Of a stretch of DNA of 42,542 nt, positions 15,429 to 25,110 are shown one piece after another; within the stretch, counting starts at the first letter, position 1, and every line of letters begins with the position of its first letter. Both the position numbers and the translations under genes were made by a program. This DNA is from Rikenellaceae bacterium (GTDB taxonomy: Bacteria; Bacteroidota; Bacteroidia; Bacteroidales; Rikenellaceae). The stretch lies in NCBI GenBank assembly GCA_020859685.1, contig JAJBVT010000051.1, forward strand, positions 1 through 42,542, in the 5' to 3' direction. The notes under the pieces are model-generated. The model was not told where the DNA came from and did no database searches. It saw nothing but the letters and a program-made list of their open reading frames with translations.

Positions 15429-18266
15429 TTAGTTCACTCTCCCGAGCGGAGTCAGCGTTACCGGCCCGGCAAGGCCCGAGGCCCTGAACTGCCAGCCCGC
15501 CGCAGTGAAGTCGCCCTGCGCATCGCGGTTCTCGGGCCTGCGGGAGTTGATGTTGGTGTTATAAAATATCTGCCACCGTTCGCCCCGTTTGTCCATATCC
15601 GCTATGCGGTTAGCCATCAGGTTGGACACCCGTACCGTCAGCCTGGCTCCCGGAGCGGCCGCTCCGGCCGGGATATGGAGCGAGTAGGGGGCGTTGATAA
15701 CGGTGCCGATATAATTGCCGTCGATCCAGACAGAGGCGCTCTCGTTCACCGTGCCGAGGTCGAGCAGCCATACGTCCGACCCTTCGAGATCGGGCAGGGT
15801 GGTGGAGTACTCGGCCGTGCCTGAGAACGCCGCGTACGGCCGTCCGTAAACGGTCCACGAACCGAGCGAGTTGACCGTACGTTTTTCCGGCAAAGTGGGG
15901 CCGCCCTTAACGAATTCCAGCTCCCATGCCCCGGCCAGCTCCACGGCCTCACCGGCCGCCCGGTAGAACGGGTAAAGCTCGCCGGTCTTCCCGGAGGACA
16001 TCGTCTCAGCAACCAGCGACTCCCGTGGGCGCAGTTGTATGTATATCTCGTTCCTGCCATTGTATTCCCTGATTTCGGCATATCCGTCTTCACCCGTCAT
16101 GGGGTTGTACAGCCCAACGGCGCGGTATCCGGCATTGAGGGGTATCCACCCGGCAAACTCCTGCTGGCCGGGGTTGTGGATGAAGTAGTAGTAGTCGCCG
16201 TCGTCCTTCAGCCTGCGGACAGTCTGCAGGCCGTACTTATACATCTCTTCGGGGTATATCCCGATAAAATCGAGTATTGCGGGCAGCACTTCTGCCACCA
16301 CCACCGAACCTTTACCGCGGTCGGCAATGCTGAAACTCCCTTCCGACTCGAATTCGAGTCCGGCCCGAAGCGACTCCATTTTATTTGCCTGTTCGCCCAC
16401 TCCGGCCATGCCCGGAACGCCTTCCGGAAGCTGTTTATGGAAAATTACGGTCGCTCCCTGTCCGGCGAGGGCCAGCAGTTTCTCGAACGTTTCCAGCGGC
16501 ATCAGTCGGCTCTCGGGAACTACGAGCGCCGAGTAGCGGTTGCCGCCGGTCTCCAGAAATCCGTTACGGTATTGAAGCCCCTTCACGAAGCTGTCGCTTA
16601 TGGCATCCCACGAATAGCCCCTCTGTGAGAGCTGTTCTTTGAGTTCCTCCTCGCCCGGCAGCAGGTTATGGTAGGGTTTTAGGTATTCCCGGCCGGGTTC
16701 CGACCAGTAGTCAGCCGGGCCGTGGTACACGAGCAGCTCGTTGGCCGGTTTGCCTGACTGGAGGAAGCCCTGCGAGCGGGCTATATATTGGTTCAAAGCG
16801 GCGAAATCTTCCCAGAAACTGTTTTGCGGGGTGAAGTGGACCGCGGCGTAGAAAAGCCATCCCGGCCACGGCTCGTCGGCCGGTGAGAAAGCCGTGCCGT
16901 GGTAAAAAATATGGTTCACACCCGCAAGGAGCATGAGGTCGAGCGATTCTTTGACTTGCCCGAGGTTCGACTCGAAATGCTCGCCCAGCCATGTCGCGCT
17001 CTCGGACGAAGCTAACTGCTTGCCCGAGATATGCGCCGCCGACGGTGCGGTCTTCAGGCCCACGAGGCTGTACCCTTCGGTCTCCGGCACGTCGCTGGCG
17101 GCATAGAGGTCGATAAGGTTGGCCGGGGACCCGTGTGACTGGTTTCGGATACCCTTGCCCTGACGGGCCGCCCACCTCTGCCACTCTTTGGTAAAGTTTT
17201 CCACCAGCAGCTCCGATATTGTCATCCGGTAGTCATATATGACGCGGCTGTCCTGCTCTATAAGCTGCGGAATGTAACCGCGCAGGTCGTATCCGTTCAG
17301 GCGCTCGAACTCGTCGAAAAACGCCGGGGTCCAGTTCGACTGGCCTATGGCGTCGTCCACCTCGTATGAATCGTTGAAATAGTACCTCAGCGAACTCAGG
17401 TCGTATCCGTCGAACGCCTCGTCGAAACGGGCCAGGTAGCTGTTCAGGGCCTCTTTCGAGAAATGGTCTATCACATTTCCTTCGCCGCCCGGTCCGGCCC
17501 TCTCTACCATCTTGCCGTGTTCGCCCATAAACAGGGCGCATACGAGCCACTCGCCTTCGGGGGCAATCCAGTCCAATTTACCGTCCTGTACTTCGGCCGT
17601 AAGGTCTATCGTCCGTCCGTATCCGTCGCCCTCCACCTTGTGCGCCGTAAGGCTGAGAAGCGGTAACGCGTGCGGGTAGTGCACCTGATCGAAAGCGAAA
17701 CTTTGCAGGTCTTCGTTGGCAGTGACAGGCGATTTTATCTGGTCGATTGTGACATTTACCGGCCCCTCGTTACGCAGTATCGGTTCCTGTATGTATTCGA
17801 TCTTCCCGTCGAGGGCCTCCCCGTCGGTGAGGATCCACGTTTTCGAGACCATATAACGACACTCGGTTTCGGCATCCACCCACGGGCCGCCGAAAGGCCA
17901 ACCCGAGGTGTTTGCAAGGTCTACACCCATTCCGAGGCGGTCGGCCTCTTGCAGGGTGTATATGAGCATCTCCATCCAGCGGGGCGACAGGAACTCTAGA
18001 AACCGGTCCTCCTTGCCGCGTACGCCGTATATGGGCGTGATTTCCACCCCTCCGATACCGGCCTCTTTGAAGGCTTCGAGCGATGCGGTGATATCGGCCT
18101 CGGTAACCGCGCTGCCGTGCCACCACCAGCGGGTCCACGGCTGGCTCTCGCGGGTCAGCTCCGGCCACCGTATCTCCTGGGGCTGCGACTCCCGGGAACA
18201 CCCGTTCAGTGCCAGCAGCAGGAGCGCCGTAAGCACCGTTTTCCATGCAATCGATAAGGTTTTCAT
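15429..18266 (-). CDS. GH106-like alpha-L-rhamnosidase, lipoprotein
   Basis: A 945-residue exported glycoside hydrolase. The N-terminus is a lipoprotein signal ending in the lipobox LNGC (Cys23). Family-typical segments follow: PWTRWWWHGSAVTEADI, IGGVEITPIYG, LGMGVDLANTSGWPFGGPWV, then a TIM-barrel region, and near residue 840-940 a jelly-roll sugar-binding domain with DLGTVNESASVWIDGNYIGT. This matches GH106 and related Bacteroidetes enzymes that remove alpha-L-rhamnose from pectic glycans and other rhamnosides. I use the ATG at 18266; the longer frame adds 24 residues ahead of the signal peptide. Divergent from the GH43 operon, which suggests shared control. Exact specificity is unknown. 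Confidence 0.8.
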   Translation of the reverse strand: MKTLSIAWKTVLTALLLLALNGCSRESQPQEIRWPELTRESQPWTRWWWHGSAVTEADITASLEAFKEAGIGGVEITPIYGVRGKEDRFLEFLSPRWMEMLIYTLQEADRLGMGVDLANTSGWPFGGPWVDAETECRYMVSKTWILTDGEALDGKIEYIQEPILRNEGPVNVTIDQIKSPVTANEDLQSFAFDQVHYPHALPLLSLTAHKVEGDGYGRTIDLTAEVQDGKLDWIAPEGEWLVCALFMGEHGKMVERAGPGGEGNVIDHFSKEALNSYLARFDEAFDGYDLSSLRYYFNDSYEVDDAIGQSNWTPAFFDEFERLNGYDLRGYIPQLIEQDSRVIYDYRMTISELLVENFTKEWQRWAARQGKGIRNQSHGSPANLIDLYAASDVPETEGYSLVGLKTAPSAAHISGKQLASSESATWLGEHFESNLGQVKESLDLMLLAGVNHIFYHGTAFSPADEPWPGWLFYAAVHFTPQNSFWEDFAALNQYIARSQGFLQSGKPANELLVYHGPADYWSEPGREYLKPYHNLLPGEEELKEQLSQRGYSWDAISDSFVKGLQYRNGFLETGGNRYSALVVPESRLMPLETFEKLLALAGQGATVIFHKQLPEGVPGMAGVGEQANKMESLRAGLEFESEGSFSIADRGKGSVVVAEVLPAILDFIGIYPEEMYKYGLQTVRRLKDDGDYYYFIHNPGQQEFAGWIPLNAGYRAVGLYNPMTGEDGYAEIREYNGRNEIYIQLRPRESLVAETMSSGKTGELYPFYRAAGEAVELAGAWELEFVKGGPTLPEKRTVNSLGSWTVYGRPYAAFSGTAEYSTTLPDLEGSDVWLLDLGTVNESASVWIDGNYIGTVINAPYSLHIPAGAAAPGARLTVRVSNLMANRIADMDKRGERWQIFYNTNINSRRPENRDAQGDFTAAGWQFRASGLAGPVTLTPLGRVN

Positions 18267-18692
18267 AATTGTTAAGTGTGGTTTAGTGGTTTTATCTCTT
18301 TTCCGACCTCCGGGACTGATACTTACAGCCCGCGGCACGCGCCCGGATTAATCCCGCCGACCCACTGGGTTGTGCCTGCCACAGCCCCGTCGGACAATTC
18401 GACGGGCCGACCTGCACCTCTATAATGTGGCGGGACAACATGTTATTCGGATATTTCGGGAAGGCTCAGATTTTTCATTTTAGGGTTCGTTAAATACAAA
18501 TATAAGCATTCGCCTGTGAGTTGGTTATCCCCGACTGTAATTTTTGCGCCCCGCAGGTCTCCTTTTTCGCCTGCTCGCGGTCTTCCGGAATGTACGGCGC
18601 GGGCCGCGGCCGGGTAAATTTTTGACTTCTGTATTTGGATTTCAGTTCAGGAGTGATTAAGTTTACCGTGGGATGGGATGTCTTCGACCGAA

Positions 18693-18728
18693 ACCGACCC
18701 CCGGTTTGTTATTCTACCGGGGATCGGT
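18693..18728. promoter_or_regulatory. 13-bp inverted repeat, operator candidate
   Basis: ACCGACCCCCGGT (18693-18705) and ACCGGGGATCGGT (18716-18728) are reverse complements with one mismatch, separated by a 10-base AT-rich centre. There is no T tract after it. It may bind a dimeric regulator of the divergent glycosidase genes. Confidence 0.45.
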
Positions 18729-18736
18729 CGGCATGG

Positions 18737-18748
18737 CCCCGTACGGGG
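18737..18748. promoter_or_regulatory. Perfect 12-bp palindrome
   Basis: CCCCGTACGGGG is fully self-complementary and lies 8 bp after the larger inverted repeat. It may be a second operator half, but a GC-rich 12-mer of this kind can also arise by chance. Confidence 0.3.
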
Positions 18749-18768
18749 ACGATGTTCGGCTGAAGGGG

Positions 18769-18791
18769 GGTGAACCTTGTACCCGTTCACC
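18769..18791. promoter_or_regulatory. 7-9-7 inverted repeat upstream of the GH43 gene
   Basis: GGTGAAC (18769-18775) and GTTCACC (18785-18791) are perfect reverse complements with a 9-base spacer, about 100 bp before the GH43 start. The geometry would fit a dimeric repressor or activator site. Confidence 0.35.
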
Positions 18792-18893
18792 GTAGATGCC
18801 GGGCAGGCACGGGGCGTCCGGGCGGTTTTTCAGTTAACGAATTAAAGAACATATATAACCCGGCCCCGTTGTGGGGGCTAAACTACCGACTTA

Positions 18894-20957
18894 ATGAAAC
18901 CCAGAAACTTTCTTACGCTACTTCTGCTTTTACTTGGCACGACTGTCTACTCTGCAGACAGGTACCATGCCTACCTGTTCACATACTTTGTCAGCAATGC
19001 CGACCAGGCGGAAGCTATCCGCTTCGCCATAAGTTACGACGGTTTTAACTATCGCGCGCTGAACGACGACCGGCCCGTTCTCGACCCGGTGGCCACGAGC
19101 CGCACGGGCGGGGTGCGCGACCCCCATATCCTCCGTTGTGAGGACGGGGAGACGTTCTACATGGTCGTAACCGACATGGTGGCGGCCAACGGCTGGGAAT
19201 CAAACCGGGGGATGGTCCTGCTGAAATCGACCGACCTACTGAACTGGACCCACTCCACGGTGCATATCCCGTCCAAGAAATACAAAGGTTACCGTAATCT
19301 GAAACGGGTGTGGGCGCCGCAGACCATTTACGACCGTGAGGCCGGTAAATATATGATATACTGGTCGATGAAGTTCGGAGACGGTCCCGATACCATATAC
19401 TACGCCTACGCCAACGAGGACTTTACCGATATCGAAGGCGAACCACAGGTGCTTTTTATGCCTGCGAACGGCAAGGCCTGTATCGACGGGGACATCGTCG
19501 AGAAGGATGGCCTTTACCATATGTTCTACAAGACCGAGGGGCACGGCGACGGCATTAAGAAGGCTACGACACGGTCGTTGACCTCCGGGGTGTGGGAGGA
19601 GTACGACCGCTATCTCCAGCAGACGGACAAATCGGTGGAGGGCTCATGTGTGTTCCGTCTTATCGACTCCGACACCTATATATTGATGTACGACGTTTAC
19701 CGCGACCGGAGCTACCAGTTCTGTGAGTCGATCGACCTGCTCGATTTCACGGTTGTGGACCATGCCGTCTCGATGGACTTCCATCCCCGCCACGGCACGG
19801 TTATACCCATTACGGCGGCGGAGGCCGAGAGGCTCGAACGTCGGTGGGGCAACGCACGCGGCAGGACCCCCTTCGTCCCCGACCAGACAGTGGGGAACAA
19901 CCCTGTGATACGGGACTATCATGCCGACCCGGCCGTGCTGTACAGCCGCAACACGGGCAAATACTATATATACCCCACCACCGACGGGTATGAAAACTGG
20001 GGCGGAACCTCGTTCAAAGCCTTCTCCTCGGACGACCTTGTGGTGTGGCGGGACGAGGGGACGATACTCGACCTTCCGTCGCAGGTGCGTTGGGCCGACC
20101 GCAACGCGTGGGCGCCCTGCATAATAGAGCGCGAGATCGACGGCCGGTACAGATACTTTTTCTACTTTACCGCGGCCCAGAAGATCGGCGTGGCAACATC
20201 CGACAGCCCCACGGGGCCTTTTACCGATTCGGGAAGGCCCATTGTCGGCGAGCACCCCGAAGGCATCACCCGTGGTCAGGTGATAGACCCGGACGTCTTC
20301 TACGACCATAATTCCGGTAAGTATTACCTCTATTGGGGTAACGGTTTCCTGGCCGCTGCGGAGCTGTCGGACGATATGCTGTCGATAAAACCGGAGACTC
20401 AAAGCATCATAACGCCTTCGGACAAAACGTTCCGCGAGGCGGTGTCGGTCTTTTACCGCGGCGGGGTCTACTATTTCCTCTGGTCGGAGAACGATACGAG
20501 GGACGAGGACTACCGCGTGCGCTACGGCACCTCTTTCAGCCCCCTCGGCCCGATATATATGAATGGTAACTACCCTGAAATCGAAGCCATCTCCGAGCCT
20601 CGGCGGCCGGAAATCCTTAGCGAATGGAGCGATGGAAACAATTTTATCGAAATCGACTATAATCCCTTTCCCGTTCCGGACGACAACTTGATACTGGCCA
20701 AAGACCCCGCGCAGGGAATTTACGGCACGGGACACAACTCGGTCCTGAATATACCTGGTACCGATGAGTGGGTGATAGTCTACCACCGTTTCAAACGGCC
20801 CGAGGGTATCGAAATGGGCCGCTCGGCGGGTTACCACCGCGAGGTGTGTATCGACAAGCTCGAGTTCGACTCCAACGGGCTGATTGTTCCCGTAACCCCC
20901 ACGCAGCGCGGATACGGCATCCCCCGGGAATTTCTTGCCATTGATTATAACCGCTGA
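18894..20957 (+). CDS. Tandem GH43-GH43 glycoside hydrolase
   Basis: A 687-residue exported protein with a signal peptide (cleavage likely after VYS, residue 20) and two five-bladed beta-propellers of the GH43 type. The N-terminal propeller (about 22-320) has candidate catalytic residues Asp76 (GGVRDPHIL), Asp198 (ACIDGD) and Glu249 (KSVEGS). The C-terminal one (about 335-687) has Asp345 (YHADPAVLY), Asp465 (QVIDPDVFY) and Glu515 (TFREAVSV). Both triads therefore look complete. GH43 enzymes act as arabinofuranosidases, xylosidases or galactosidases; the linkage here is unknown. It is the first gene of a plus-strand group with the exported protein and the GH2 enzyme. Confidence 0.88.
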   Translation: MKPRNFLTLLLLLLGTTVYSADRYHAYLFTYFVSNADQAEAIRFAISYDGFNYRALNDDRPVLDPVATSRTGGVRDPHILRCEDGETFYMVVTDMVAANGWESNRGMVLLKSTDLLNWTHSTVHIPSKKYKGYRNLKRVWAPQTIYDREAGKYMIYWSMKFGDGPDTIYYAYANEDFTDIEGEPQVLFMPANGKACIDGDIVEKDGLYHMFYKTEGHGDGIKKATTRSLTSGVWEEYDRYLQQTDKSVEGSCVFRLIDSDTYILMYDVYRDRSYQFCESIDLLDFTVVDHAVSMDFHPRHGTVIPITAAEAERLERRWGNARGRTPFVPDQTVGNNPVIRDYHADPAVLYSRNTGKYYIYPTTDGYENWGGTSFKAFSSDDLVVWRDEGTILDLPSQVRWADRNAWAPCIIEREIDGRYRYFFYFTAAQKIGVATSDSPTGPFTDSGRPIVGEHPEGITRGQVIDPDVFYDHNSGKYYLYWGNGFLAAAELSDDMLSIKPETQSIITPSDKTFREAVSVFYRGGVYYFLWSENDTRDEDYRVRYGTSFSPLGPIYMNGNYPEIEAISEPRRPEILSEWSDGNNFIEIDYNPFPVPDDNLILAKDPAQGIYGTGHNSVLNIPGTDEWVIVYHRFKRPEGIEMGRSAGYHREVCIDKLEFDSNGLIVPVTPTQRGYGIPREFLAIDYNR

Positions 20958-21032
20958 CCCGGCCCGGCGACCGGGTAAGTATACGGCTGCTCCGCACAAT
21001 CCCTCCCGGGCAGGATACGTTAATATATAAAG

Positions 21033-21046
21033 TGTGTGCGCACACA
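21033..21046. promoter_or_regulatory. Perfect 14-bp palindrome just before the next start codon
   Basis: TGTGTGCGCACACA is self-complementary and ends 8 bases before the ATG at 21055. It overlaps the expected ribosome-binding region, so it may be an operator or a small translational hairpin. Confidence 0.35.
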
Positions 21047-21054
21047 GTGCAAAG

Positions 21055-22070
21055 ATGAAAAAGTTAGTCTTCATATTTTCCCTGATATTTCCAGCAGTGC
21101 TTAGCGGCCAACAGCGGCCTTTCTCCGAATGGGATGCCACGGCGTTCTGTTCATATACGAGTTATCATCCGTTCAATTATATTCGGGCAGATAATAATTG
21201 GGAGATAATAGAGGCCCTTGCGGTACCCCGTACCAGGGCAGAGTTGGACTCGCTGGGAATAACCAATTCCACCTCACAGTTGATGCTGTTGCATATCGAG
21301 GGGCTTGTCGAGAGGGACGACGCCGGACGGTGGTATTCCCTTATGCCGGTAATGGACAGTGTGCAGACCGCACGGGCGAGGGAGTTCTCCCTTAGCCTCG
21401 CAGGTAAAATTTACCCGCACATCGCGGGTGAGTGCCGCAACATTGTGGAAAATCTAAGGGAGCGGGGGCAATATGACAATGCGTTTGCAGTAATATTCTC
21501 GTATGTACTCGATGGACGTATATGGGACTCGTTCAACTCATTCGAGGACCTGCGGTCGTCCGCCACATGGGAAGGTGAGTGCTGGGCCCTATACAACCCG
21601 CGCGATTTAGCATGCGGTACTAACAGCTACAACGGATTATCTGTGTGCTGGACGGAGGAAGAGCCCGAATTTGTTTGGGATGAACTTGACCCGGACAGCT
21701 TTATTATTCCTTTTCTGGAGGATTACGAAGAGCATGACATTATAACCGACCCCGAAATAGTGTCCAAAGCCATGGCTATGGGGTTGGCCGGCGGGGACGG
21801 GTCCCTGCTTATACCTGTTATAGACGCCGATGATATGGAGTGTGCGATAAAATTACTGAGTGTTTCGACAGTTCGGGTGCGGTCGATCGGTTCCGGGAAG
21901 CGTTCGGAATTCCCAACGGCAAAGACAAACTGGCCTGTACGATGCTTTACCACGAGGTTATGTGGGATTTGATAGATATGCTTTTAAATGACAGTATAAT
22001 AACCTATCCGAAATTGTGGACCGACCGGCAGCCGGGGTCGGTATATTCGGTGGTGATTTATGAGAAATAG
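21055..22070 (+). pseudogene. Exported protein of unknown family, interrupted by a -1 frameshift
   Basis: The first frame starts at 21055 with a signal peptide (MKKLVFIFSLIFPAVLSGQQ) and reads well to about 21838 (LIPVIDADDM); beyond that it becomes basic and unlike protein before stopping at 21972. The frame one base back continues sensibly from about 21840 (CDKITECFDSSGAVDRFREA, then CTMLYHEVMWDLIDML) to TAG at 22070, giving about 339 residues in all. So one base is missing near 21838-21848, by mutation or sequencing error; no slippery heptamer is present. The segment RTRAELDSLGITNSTSQLML with HIEGLVERD resembles a winged-helix turn, but I do not recognise the family. It sits 27 bp before the GH2 gene. 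Confidence 0.7.
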
Positions 22071-22097
22071 ATTAATCAAACTAAACTTCTGACATAA

Positions 22098-24926
22098 ATG
22101 AAAAAACTCACTCTTTTACTCCTTGCCCTGCTGCCGCTAGCCCTTGCGGCTCAGCAGACCGAGCAGCTCTATATTACGGGCAAGGGTCTGGGCGACACCC
22201 AGACTTGGGAATTTTACGTTACCGACGGAATGAACAGTAATGAATGGAGTACCATCGAGGTGCCATCGCAGTGGGAACTGCAGGGTTTCGGCGAATATTC
22301 CTACGGCCGCTGGTATGTTGAGGGCAAACCCAACCCGCCGATGGAGGAGGGCTATTACCGCCGTACGTTCGCCGTTCCCGCCGAATGGAAGAACCGTCAG
22401 GTAGAGATAATTTTCGAGGGCGTGATGACCGACACCGACGTTAAGATTAACGGCAAGTCGGCCGGGGAGGTGCATCAGGGAGGCTTCAACGAATTTTTAT
22501 ACGACATTACCAAACTTCTGAAATACGGACAGGATAACCTAATCGAGGTCCACGTAAAGAAGGAGTCGGACAACCGCACTGTCAATGCGGCCGAGCGTAA
22601 GGCCGACTGGTGGATATTCGGGGGTATCTATCGCCCGGTCTACCTGCAGGCCAAACCGGCGGTGAATATAGACCGCATCGCAGTGGACGCCCGGGCCGAC
22701 GGAAGCCTCTACGCCGAAGTCTTTACCACCCCGCTCCGTGGCGCCTATACCCTCGAAGCCCAAATCCGGCCATACAGCGGTCCTGACCCCGGCACCACCT
22801 ACGCGGCCCACGCGGTACAGCTCTCGGACAGGGCGGACAAACACACTATAAACGTGCAGTGGGACGGCGTGGAGGCATGGGATGTTGAGAACCCCAACCT
22901 CTATACCCTCGACCTGACACTAAAAAATGCCCGTGGTGAGACGGTCCATACCCACAGCGAGCGTATCGGGTTCCGCACCGTGGAGCTGCGTCCGAGGGAC
23001 GGACTCTACGTGAACGGTACCAAAATAGTTATGAAGGGTATCAACCGCCACTCCTTCCACCCGGACGGGGGCCGTACCACCAGCCGCGAAGTAAGCATAA
23101 TGGACGGCCGGCTTATCAAGGAGATGAACATGAACGCCGTGAGGTTCCACTACGCGCCCGACAAGCATTTCCTCGATGTTTGCGACTCGCTGGGTATCTT
23201 CGTGCTGGACGAGCTTGCCGGGTGGCAGAACGCATACGATACCGAGGTGGGTCTCAAACTCCAGCGAGAGTTTATCGCCCGCGACGTGAACCACCCCTGC
23301 ATCGTGCTGTGGAGCAGCGGCAACGAGGGCGGCTGGAACTACGAGCTGGACGGGCTGTTCGCCGAGCTGGACCCTCAGGGGCGCACCGTAGTGCACCCGT
23401 GGGCGGACTGGGGCGATATAGACACCCACCACTATCCGACATACCAGACCGGTGTGGCCAGGTTTACAAACGGATACAAACTGTTTATGCCCACCGAGTT
23501 CCAGCACGGGTCGTATGACCAGGGCCACGGCGCCGGGCTGGAGGATTTCTGGACCAAATATACGGCCCACCCGCTGTTCGTGGGCGGCTTTATGTGGGAC
23601 TACTCGGACAACGCGGTCGTCAGGGTCGACAAGGGCGGAATACTCGACTCGGACGGCTCGAACGGCGCCGACGGTATCCTCGGCCCCTACCGTGAAAAAG
23701 AGGGCAGTTACTACACCGTGCGCGAGGTGTGGGCGGCTATTCAGTTCGACAAGGTGATAATAACCCCCTCGTTCGACGGTAAATTCCTCGTCAAGAACAC
23801 ATACCTTTACACCAACCTCGATGAGTGCCGGATGGAGTACCGGGTCCTTACCGCCCCATCACCCATGACCGGAGGCGGGAGCGAGGTCGTGGCATCCGGC
23901 AGGGTAAACCTTCCCGCAATCGGGCCGCGTGAGACGGGGACCGCCCGGATGAACGTTCCGGACCGCTTTTTCGACGGGGATATTCTGGAAATATGTGCAT
24001 GGGACAAACACGGTAACGAAATGTGCACATGGACCTGGCCGATTCACTATGCCGACCAGTACACCGCACGGGAACTTGCGGAAGTACCGCAGGGCGGAAG
24101 TGCAGAGCTCATCGTGGACGGCGTCCTTGTAACCCTTTCGGCCGCAGGCGTGCGGGCTACATTCGGCGCCACGGACGGCCTACTGAAAGAGGTGGTAAAC
24201 AGTAACGGGGTACTGTCGTTCAACAACGGCCCGGTGCCGGTGGGGATGAATACCCGCTTCCTCGAGACCAAAGCCTACACCGACGACGGGAACGCCGTAT
24301 TCACCGCCTACTATCAGGGGGCAATCGACTCCATCCAGTGGTGTATGACCCCGGCCGGGTTGCTTAGCATGCGTGCCGTGATGCTTAACAAGGCCAACGG
24401 AGGACGCGGGTTCGACGACGCGCTGGCCGAGTACGATATCATTAACTTCGGCCTTACGTTCGACTACCCCGAGGAGAAGGTGGAGGGCATCCGCTGGTTC
24501 GGCCGCGGCCCGTACCGCGTCTGGAAAAACCGCATCAAGGGGGCCAATTTCGGGATATGGGACAAGGACTATAACGACACCATGACCGGAGCGGCATACG
24601 AGACGCTGGTTTATCCCGAGTTCAAAGGTTACCACGGCAACCTCTACTGGGGTACGCTGCGCAACAGCGAATCGCCGTTCACGGTTTACAGCGAGAGCGA
24701 TGGGGTGTTCTGGAGGCTTTACACGCCGGGAGAACCCGCCGACAACAAAGCCGCCAAGGCCAACCCCGAGTTCCCCGAGGGCGATATTACGTTCCTTTAC
24801 GATATTCCGGGTATCCGCTGCTTCAAGCCTATACCCGAGCAGGGTCCCAATAGCCAGCCGGGCAATATCCGCGTTAAGCTGGGCGACGAAGGGATAAAGA
24901 TGAACCTCTGGTTCGATTTCCGGTAA
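22098..24926 (+). CDS. GH2 family glycoside hydrolase (beta-galactosidase-like)
   Basis: A 942-residue exported enzyme with a signal peptide (MKKLTLLLLALLPLALAAQQ). The order is GH2 sugar-binding jelly roll (about 35-185, ending WWIFGGIYRPVYL), immunoglobulin-like domain (190-295), TIM barrel from about 300 (GLYVNGTKIVMKGINRHSFH) and C-terminal beta-sandwich domains with FGRGPYRVWKNR, as in LacZ-type GH2. Glu410 in WSSGNEGGW is the acid/base and Glu467 in PTEFQHG the likely nucleophile. Beta-galactosidase is the best guess; other GH2 activities remain possible. It is the last gene of the operon, followed by a perfect terminator. Confidence 0.92.
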   Translation: MKKLTLLLLALLPLALAAQQTEQLYITGKGLGDTQTWEFYVTDGMNSNEWSTIEVPSQWELQGFGEYSYGRWYVEGKPNPPMEEGYYRRTFAVPAEWKNRQVEIIFEGVMTDTDVKINGKSAGEVHQGGFNEFLYDITKLLKYGQDNLIEVHVKKESDNRTVNAAERKADWWIFGGIYRPVYLQAKPAVNIDRIAVDARADGSLYAEVFTTPLRGAYTLEAQIRPYSGPDPGTTYAAHAVQLSDRADKHTINVQWDGVEAWDVENPNLYTLDLTLKNARGETVHTHSERIGFRTVELRPRDGLYVNGTKIVMKGINRHSFHPDGGRTTSREVSIMDGRLIKEMNMNAVRFHYAPDKHFLDVCDSLGIFVLDELAGWQNAYDTEVGLKLQREFIARDVNHPCIVLWSSGNEGGWNYELDGLFAELDPQGRTVVHPWADWGDIDTHHYPTYQTGVARFTNGYKLFMPTEFQHGSYDQGHGAGLEDFWTKYTAHPLFVGGFMWDYSDNAVVRVDKGGILDSDGSNGADGILGPYREKEGSYYTVREVWAAIQFDKVIITPSFDGKFLVKNTYLYTNLDECRMEYRVLTAPSPMTGGGSEVVASGRVNLPAIGPRETGTARMNVPDRFFDGDILEICAWDKHGNEMCTWTWPIHYADQYTARELAEVPQGGSAELIVDGVLVTLSAAGVRATFGATDGLLKEVVNSNGVLSFNNGPVPVGMNTRFLETKAYTDDGNAVFTAYYQGAIDSIQWCMTPAGLLSMRAVMLNKANGGRGFDDALAEYDIINFGLTFDYPEEKVEGIRWFGRGPYRVWKNRIKGANFGIWDKDYNDTMTGAAYETLVYPEFKGYHGNLYWGTLRNSESPFTVYSESDGVFWRLYTPGEPADNKAAKANPEFPEGDITFLYDIPGIRCFKPIPEQGPNSQPGNIRVKLGDEGIKMNLWFDFR

Positions 24927-24947
24927 GACGGTCCGGGACGGATTATA

Positions 24948-24980
24948 AAATAGCCTGCGCAAAACTTGCGCAGGCTATTT
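24948..24980 (+). terminator. Intrinsic terminator of the GH43-GH2 operon
   Basis: A perfect 15-bp stem AAATAGCCTGCGCAA (24948-24962) with 24966-24980, a 3-base loop and GGTTTT after it. It lies 22 bp past the GH2 stop codon. Because both arms begin with A/T runs it may also work on the minus strand. Confidence 0.92.
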
Positions 24981-25110
24981 GGTTTTCATAGGGACAGGTT
25001 CTCTGCGGATTAATTTATTACCATCCTAAATGAAGGTGAACCAACTTAAGATTGCCCCCGAAGTCCACTTACGATGCCGAGTAACAAGGTGGACATCCCG
25101 AAGTGAAAAT

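Larger units (their letters stand above)
18267..18893. other. Divergent intergenic control region, GH106-like / GH43 genes
   Basis: No gene is visible in this 627-bp gap. Its right third holds three inverted repeats in 100 bp, listed separately, close upstream of the plus-strand GH43 operon. I found no clear TTTG/TAnnTTTG promoter pair for either direction. Confidence 0.5.

Noticed and set aside
19644-21140. A 498-codon minus-strand frame opposite the GH43 gene
   Set aside because: It is antisense to the complete tandem GH43 gene and has no recognisable motif.
21838-21860. Programmed -1 frameshifting in the exported protein gene
   Set aside because: The local sequence has no X-XXY-YYZ slippery heptamer and no obvious downstream stem, so a simple indel is more likely.
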